A DNA stretch of 32,353 nt, taken from the NCBI GenBank assembly GCA_040901495.1, contig JBBDYO010000031.1, forward strand, positions 1 to 32,353, read 5' to 3'. The notes under the pieces were generated by a model that saw nothing but the letters and a program-made list of their open reading frames with translations, was not told the origin of the DNA and did not search any database. Both the position numbers and the translations under genes were made by a program. This DNA is from VRUE01 sp040901495 (GTDB lineage: Bacteria > Actinomycetota > Thermoleophilia > Solirubrobacterales > 70-9). Below are positions 29,247-32,353 of this stretch, piece by piece (within the stretch, counting starts at the first letter, position 1; every line of letters starts with the position of its first letter).

Positions 29247-30530
29247 TCAATCCTCCCACACTCCCAAGGCCTGACGCGCCGGCTGCAGCGCGTAGTGAGA
29301 GCCTGTAATCAGCAGGATGCCGTCTCGTTCCGCGGCAAGCTCACGGCCCCGCTGCACCGCGGCCGTGAAGTCCGGCTCGGCGTCGGCGTCGAGACCGACC
29401 GCCGCGCAAGCGCGCACCAGCCCCCCTGCCCCCGTCGATCGCCGATGGGCCGATTTCCCGTCTATTTCAGGGGAAATCGGCCCATCGGCGGGGAAATCGG
29501 GGAGCTCGGTGCAGATGGCGTGGTCGAGGGCCGGCGCGAGGGAAGCGATCATCGTGGCGTGGTCCTTTTCCCCGAGCACCGCCAGGCAGGCGACGACGGG
29601 GCGGCCATCCGCGACATCCGGCAGCGCCTCGGCGAGGGCGGCCGCGCCGTCGGGGTTGTGGGCGGCATCGAGGAAGACCGGCGGGTCGTCGGCTAGGCGC
29701 TCGAGGCGGCCGGGGATCGCCAGGCCCGCGCCCACCTCGACGGCGCGATCCGGGTCGAGCTCGCCGAGGAATGCCTCGGCGGCGGCACAGGCGAGAGCGA
29801 AGTTCCGGCGCTGGAACCCGCCGGGGGCAAGCAGTCGCACACCTGGGCCCGGGTCCTCGGGGGCGACAACCAGCCGCGCGCCCCGTTCCCCCGCGGTCCG
29901 CTCGGCGAGCGCCGCCACCGCGGGGCTGACCCGGCCCAGCACCAGGGTCGAGTGATCGCGCAGGACCGCCAGCTTCTCGGCGGCAATCTCCTCCTCGGTG
30001 TCGCCGAGCCACTGGGTGTGGTCGAGACCGACCGAGGTGAGGACGGTGACCCGCGAGGGGATCGTGTTGGTCGCGTCGAGCCTCCCCCCCAGCCCCGCCT
30101 CGATGACCGCAGCCGAGACGCGGGCGTTCGCAAGTGCCACGAACGCCGCGGCGGTGGCGACCTCGAACTGCGTTACCGCCTCGCCGTCCTCGAGGCTCCG
30201 GTTGACGACCTCGGCCGCCTCGGCGGCGCGCGCCACTGCCACGACGAACTCAGCGGAGCCGATCTGAGAGCCGCGCACCAAAACTCGCTCCGACCAGTGC
30301 GAGGCGTGCGGGGAGACACAGGCGCCGGTGCTAACCCCATGCGCCTCAAGCAAGGCGGCGGTCATCCGGGTAACCGAGGACTTGCCGTTCGTGCCGACGA
30401 CGTGGATCGAGGCGAAGCGATGCTGGGGCATCCCGAGCAGAGTGCTCAGCTTGTGCATCCGCTCCAGCCCCAGCCTCCAGCCGATCGGCTCGAGCGAGTC
30501 GAGGTATGCCTCGGGGTCCCTCGGGTCTAT
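29247..30530 (-). CDS. folC: Folylpolyglutamate/dihydrofolate synthase
   Basis: FolC adds glutamate to dihydropteroate and folates using ATP. The Mur-ligase-type P-loop is HVVGTNGKSSVTR. Further motifs are VSPHASHWSERVLVRG, EAGLGGRLDATN, TSVGLDHTQWLGDTEEEIAAEKLA and FLDAAHNPDGAAAL. The first canonical start is the ATG at 30458. The family-typical N-terminus (EAYLDSLEPIGWRLGLERM) is encoded in frame upstream of it, with no ATG, GTG or TTG. I extended to the ATA at 30530, which forms ATAG with the valS stop and lies eight bases after GGAGGAG. A palindromic stretch (29441-29489) encodes an in-frame, non-conserved segment (about PADGPISPEIDGKSAHRRS) near the C-terminus. Confidence 0.88.
   Translation of the reverse strand: MDPRDPEAYLDSLEPIGWRLGLERMHKLSTLLGMPQHRFASIHVVGTNGKSSVTRMTAALLEAHGVSTGACVSPHASHWSERVLVRGSQIGSAEFVVAVARAAEAAEVVNRSLEDGEAVTQFEVATAAAFVALANARVSAAVIEAGLGGRLDATNTIPSRVTVLTSVGLDHTQWLGDTEEEIAAEKLAVLRDHSTLVLGRVSPAVAALAERTAGERGARLVVAPEDPGPGVRLLAPGGFQRRNFALACAAAEAFLGELDPDRAVEVGAGLAIPGRLERLADDPPVFLDAAHNPDGAAALAEALPDVADGRPVVACLAVLGEKDHATMIASLAPALDHAICTELPDFPADGPISPEIDGKSAHRRSTGAGGLVRACAAVGLDADAEPDFTAAVQRGRELAAERDGILLITGSHYALQPARQALGVWED
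29441..29489. repeat. Perfect 19-bp palindrome inside folC
   Basis: Bases 29441-29459 are complementary to 29471-29489 with an 11-base loop GTCTATTTCAG. A further partial copy of the arm (GGGGAAATCGG) follows at 29490-29500. The reading frame stays open through it. The peptide it encodes has no counterpart that I recall in other FolC proteins, so it looks like an in-frame insertion in a variable loop. Confidence 0.9.
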
Positions 30531-32353
30531 TCCGACAGCTCCTCCAGCTCGGCGCGGTAGCGCTCGAGCTTCTCACGCTCTTCGTCGACCACCTCGGCGG
30601 GCGCCCTCGCCACGAACTTCTCGTTGGAGAGCTTGCCCTCGGCGCGGGCCACCTCGGAACGGAGCTCCTGGCGTCGCGCCTCGAGCCGGGAGCGAACCGC
30701 CTCTCCGTCGATCTCAGCCGATGCCAGCACCCTGACCGGCCCGACCACGGCGATCGGCTCCCCACCGTTGTCCGCGAACTCGAAGCGGGCAAGGCGCCCG
30801 ACGAATTCCTGCGGTTCCACTCCCTCGGCGCGGGCCTGGAGGACCGTCGCGGCCGGCACCTCGACCAGGTCGCGCCAGGTGCGCAGGCGTCGCGTCAACT
30901 CAATCCCGACCTCCATCTCCCGCTCGGCATCCGGATCGATCAGCGACTCATCGGCCTTGGGAAAAGCGTGGACCGTCAGATGTCCCTCTCGGGCGGGGTG
31001 GTAGGCCCAGATCTCCTCGGTGACGAACGGCATGATCGGGTGCAGCAGGGCCAGCACTCGCTCCAGCGCCCAGAGCAGCGTCGCCGAGACCTCGGCCTCG
31101 CCCTCGTAGAGGCGCGGCTTGACGATCTCCAGGTACCAGTCGCAAAGCTCGGCCCAGAAGAACGAGTAGGCCTCCGCTGCCGCGTGAGCGAAGTCGTACT
31201 CCTCAAGTCTCGCGGTGACCGAGGCAATCGTCGCCTCCAGCCGCGAAAGGATCCAACGATCCTCGAGCCGCTCCGGCTCAGGCCTCGGCATTCCGGCAGA
31301 AGCCCGCGCAGGAACTTGGTCCTGCGTCCCGCCCGCCACCCCGGCAGGGACTTGGCCCTGCCGGGCATTGGTTTCCGGCTGATTTTGCTCAGAATTGACA
31401 TTCAGCAAAATCAGCCGGCTTGCGTTCCAGAGCTTGTTTGCAAGGTCGCGGCCCTGCTGGACCTTGGCGTCGGAGTAGCGCACGTCCTGAGTCGAGGACA
31501 TCGCCAGCAAACCGAAGCGCAGCGCGTCGGCGCCGTGCACGTCGATCTCCTCCAGCGGGTCGATGCCAGTGCCGAGGCTCTTCGACATCCGCCGCCCGTC
31601 CCGGGCCTGGATCACCGAATGGACGTAGACGTCGCGGAAGGGGACGTCGCCGGGGAACTCGAGGCCGGTCATGATCATCCGCGCCACCCAGAGGAAGAGG
31701 ATCTCGCGCGCGGTGGTTAAGAAGCTGGTTGGGTAGAAGGCGCGCAGCTCCGGTGTGTCGTCGGGCCAGCCGAGCGTCGCGAAGGGCCAGATCGCCGAGC
31801 TGAACCAGGTGTCGAGCACGTCCTCCTCCTGGCGCAGCTTCCCGCCGCAGGCGCCGCAGCGCTCCGGCGGCTCCCCCTCGGCCACGTGGACCTCCTCGCA
31901 GGCATCGCAGTACCAGACCGGGATCCGGTGCCCCCACCAGAGCTGGCGCGAGATGCACCAGGGCCGGATCTCCCTCATCCAGTCGAGGTAGACGCGCTTC
32001 CACTGCGCGGGGGCGATCCGTACCTCGTCGCGTTCGACCGCCTCGATCGCCGGCTTCGCCAGCTCGTCCATCCGGCAGAACCACTGGAGCGAGATCAGCG
32101 GCTCGATCCGCTCGCCGGACCGATGCGAGAAGGGAACCGAGTGGGTGTAGGGCTCTTCGGCGCGCAGCACACCCTCCTCGCGCAGCGCGGCTACGACCGC
32201 CTCTTGCGCCTCGGCCGCGGTCAGGCCGGCGAACTTCCCGGCCTCCTCGGTCATGCGGCCGTCGGGGCCGATCACGCCGATCTCCTCGAGCCCGTGCTTG
32301 CGGCCGATCTCGAAGTCGTTGGGGTCGTGGCCCGGGGTGATCTTCAGCGCCCC
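30527..32353 (-). CDS. valS: Valyl-tRNA synthetase (C-terminal three quarters)
   Basis: The gene runs off the right edge, so the N-terminus with HIGH is missing. The window starts at the editing-domain motif GALKITPGHDPNDFEIGRKHGLEEIGV. Visible landmarks are RPWCISRQLWWGHRIPVWYC, a zinc-binding insert (CDACEEVHVAEGEPPERCGAC), DVLDTWFSSAIWPFATLGWP and the KMSKS loop in the form RRMSKSLGTGIDPLE. The anticodon-binding helices (EDRWILSRLEATIASV) and the C-terminal coiled-coil arm (LEARRQELRSEVARAEGKLSNEKFVARAP) follow. Between the catalytic core and the anticodon domain is a low-complexity segment of about 45 residues (NSEQNQPETNARQGQVPAGV and onward to PRPEPERL), encoded by three tandem hairpins. 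Its stop overlaps the proposed folC start. Confidence 0.95.
   Translation of the reverse strand, partial: GALKITPGHDPNDFEIGRKHGLEEIGVIGPDGRMTEEAGKFAGLTAAEAQEAVVAALREEGVLRAEEPYTHSVPFSHRSGERIEPLISLQWFCRMDELAKPAIEAVERDEVRIAPAQWKRVYLDWMREIRPWCISRQLWWGHRIPVWYCDACEEVHVAEGEPPERCGACGGKLRQEEDVLDTWFSSAIWPFATLGWPDDTPELRAFYPTSFLTTAREILFLWVARMIMTGLEFPGDVPFRDVYVHSVIQARDGRRMSKSLGTGIDPLEEIDVHGADALRFGLLAMSSTQDVRYSDAKVQQGRDLANKLWNASRLILLNVNSEQNQPETNARQGQVPAGVAGGTQDQVPARASAGMPRPEPERLEDRWILSRLEATIASVTARLEEYDFAHAAAEAYSFFWAELCDWYLEIVKPRLYEGEAEVSATLLWALERVLALLHPIMPFVTEEIWAYHPAREGHLTVHAFPKADESLIDPDAEREMEVGIELTRRLRTWRDLVEVPAATVLQARAEGVEPQEFVGRLARFEFADNGGEPIAVVGPVRVLASAEIDGEAVRSRLEARRQELRSEVARAEGKLSNEKFVARAPAEVVDEEREKLERYRAELEELSE
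31307..31365. repeat. Two tandem ACTTGG-loop hairpins inside valS
   Basis: Hairpin one is CGCAGGA-ACTTGG-TCCTGCG (31307-31326). Hairpin two has arms CCCGGCAGGG and CCCTGCCGGG (31340-31349 with 31356-31365) around the same hexaloop ACTTGG. The loop-closing pair is A-T in the first and G-C in the second, a compensatory difference. The reading frame of valS is open through both. They look like a duplicated small palindromic unit. Confidence 0.88.
31375..31418. repeat. 15+4-bp palindrome inside valS
   Basis: CCGGCTGATTTTGCT (31375-31389) pairs perfectly with AGCAAAATCAGCCGG (31404-31418). Inside it GAAT (31392-31395) pairs with ATTC (31400-31403) around TGAC. It lies directly after the two ACTTGG hairpins and encodes part of the extra ValRS segment. 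Its arms resemble those in folC (GGCYGATTT with AAATCRGCC, and TTCAG before the 3' arm). Confidence 0.9.

Noticed and set aside
1..32353. A CRISPR array.
   Set aside because: No regularly spaced direct repeats and no cas genes are present. The repeats seen are single palindromes.

Overview
The window is a high-GC, gene-dense chromosomal segment of an actinobacterium. The ribosome, cell-wall and proline genes, a SpoIIM-like membrane protein, a DUF3052 remnant and a ComEC/ComEA pair together suggest Thermoleophilia (Solirubrobacterales-like). That placement is an inference from gene content, not a phylogenetic result. A run of 10 Ns at 1896-1905 shows that this is a draft assembly, probably a metagenome scaffold.

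Almost everything is on the minus strand, so it reads from right to left. In transcription order the genes are: valS (cut by the right edge), folC, a 39-residue membrane protein, a zinc-ribbon membrane protein, ndk and maf. A lone plus-strand REC/HD-GYP gene follows. Next come the elongation genes mreC-mreD-mrdA-rodA, then rng, rplU, rpmA, obgE, proB, proA, nadD, rsfS, a DivIVA-like gene and tRNA-Ala(GGC). After a small accessory patch come a SpoIIM-like gene, a DUF3052 remnant, leuS, a cupin, comEA, comEC, holA, plus-strand rpsT, murJ, an ArnT-like membrane protein, and lepA (cut by the left edge).

The accessory patch (about 10.7-12.5 kb) holds eroded genes: a headless DUF3052, a decapitated and frameshifted DUF4160 next to an intact DUF2442, and a conserved hypothetical. 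A second eroded gene, an alpha/beta-hydrolase tail, lies antisense between proB and obgE.

The most unusual content is a set of long, nearly perfect inverted repeats. They occupy most of the larger spacers of the minus-strand cluster: lepA upstream, leuS upstream, proB/proA, rpmA/obgE, rplU/rng and ndk/maf. They also occur inside open reading frames (valS, folC, and probably the ArnT-like gene at the assembly gap). Two of them (98-178 and 1836-1968) share a loop and internal loops, while at least five stem pairs differ by compensatory changes. The proB/proA and rpmA/obgE elements share two conserved blocks in their apical region, and the ndk/maf element shares the cores of those blocks. This looks like one or more undescribed families of structured palindromic elements, able to sit in spacers and in frame within genes. 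I regard it as the main discovery candidate here. Their function (RNA structure, cruciform or protein site, mobile element) cannot be decided from the window alone.
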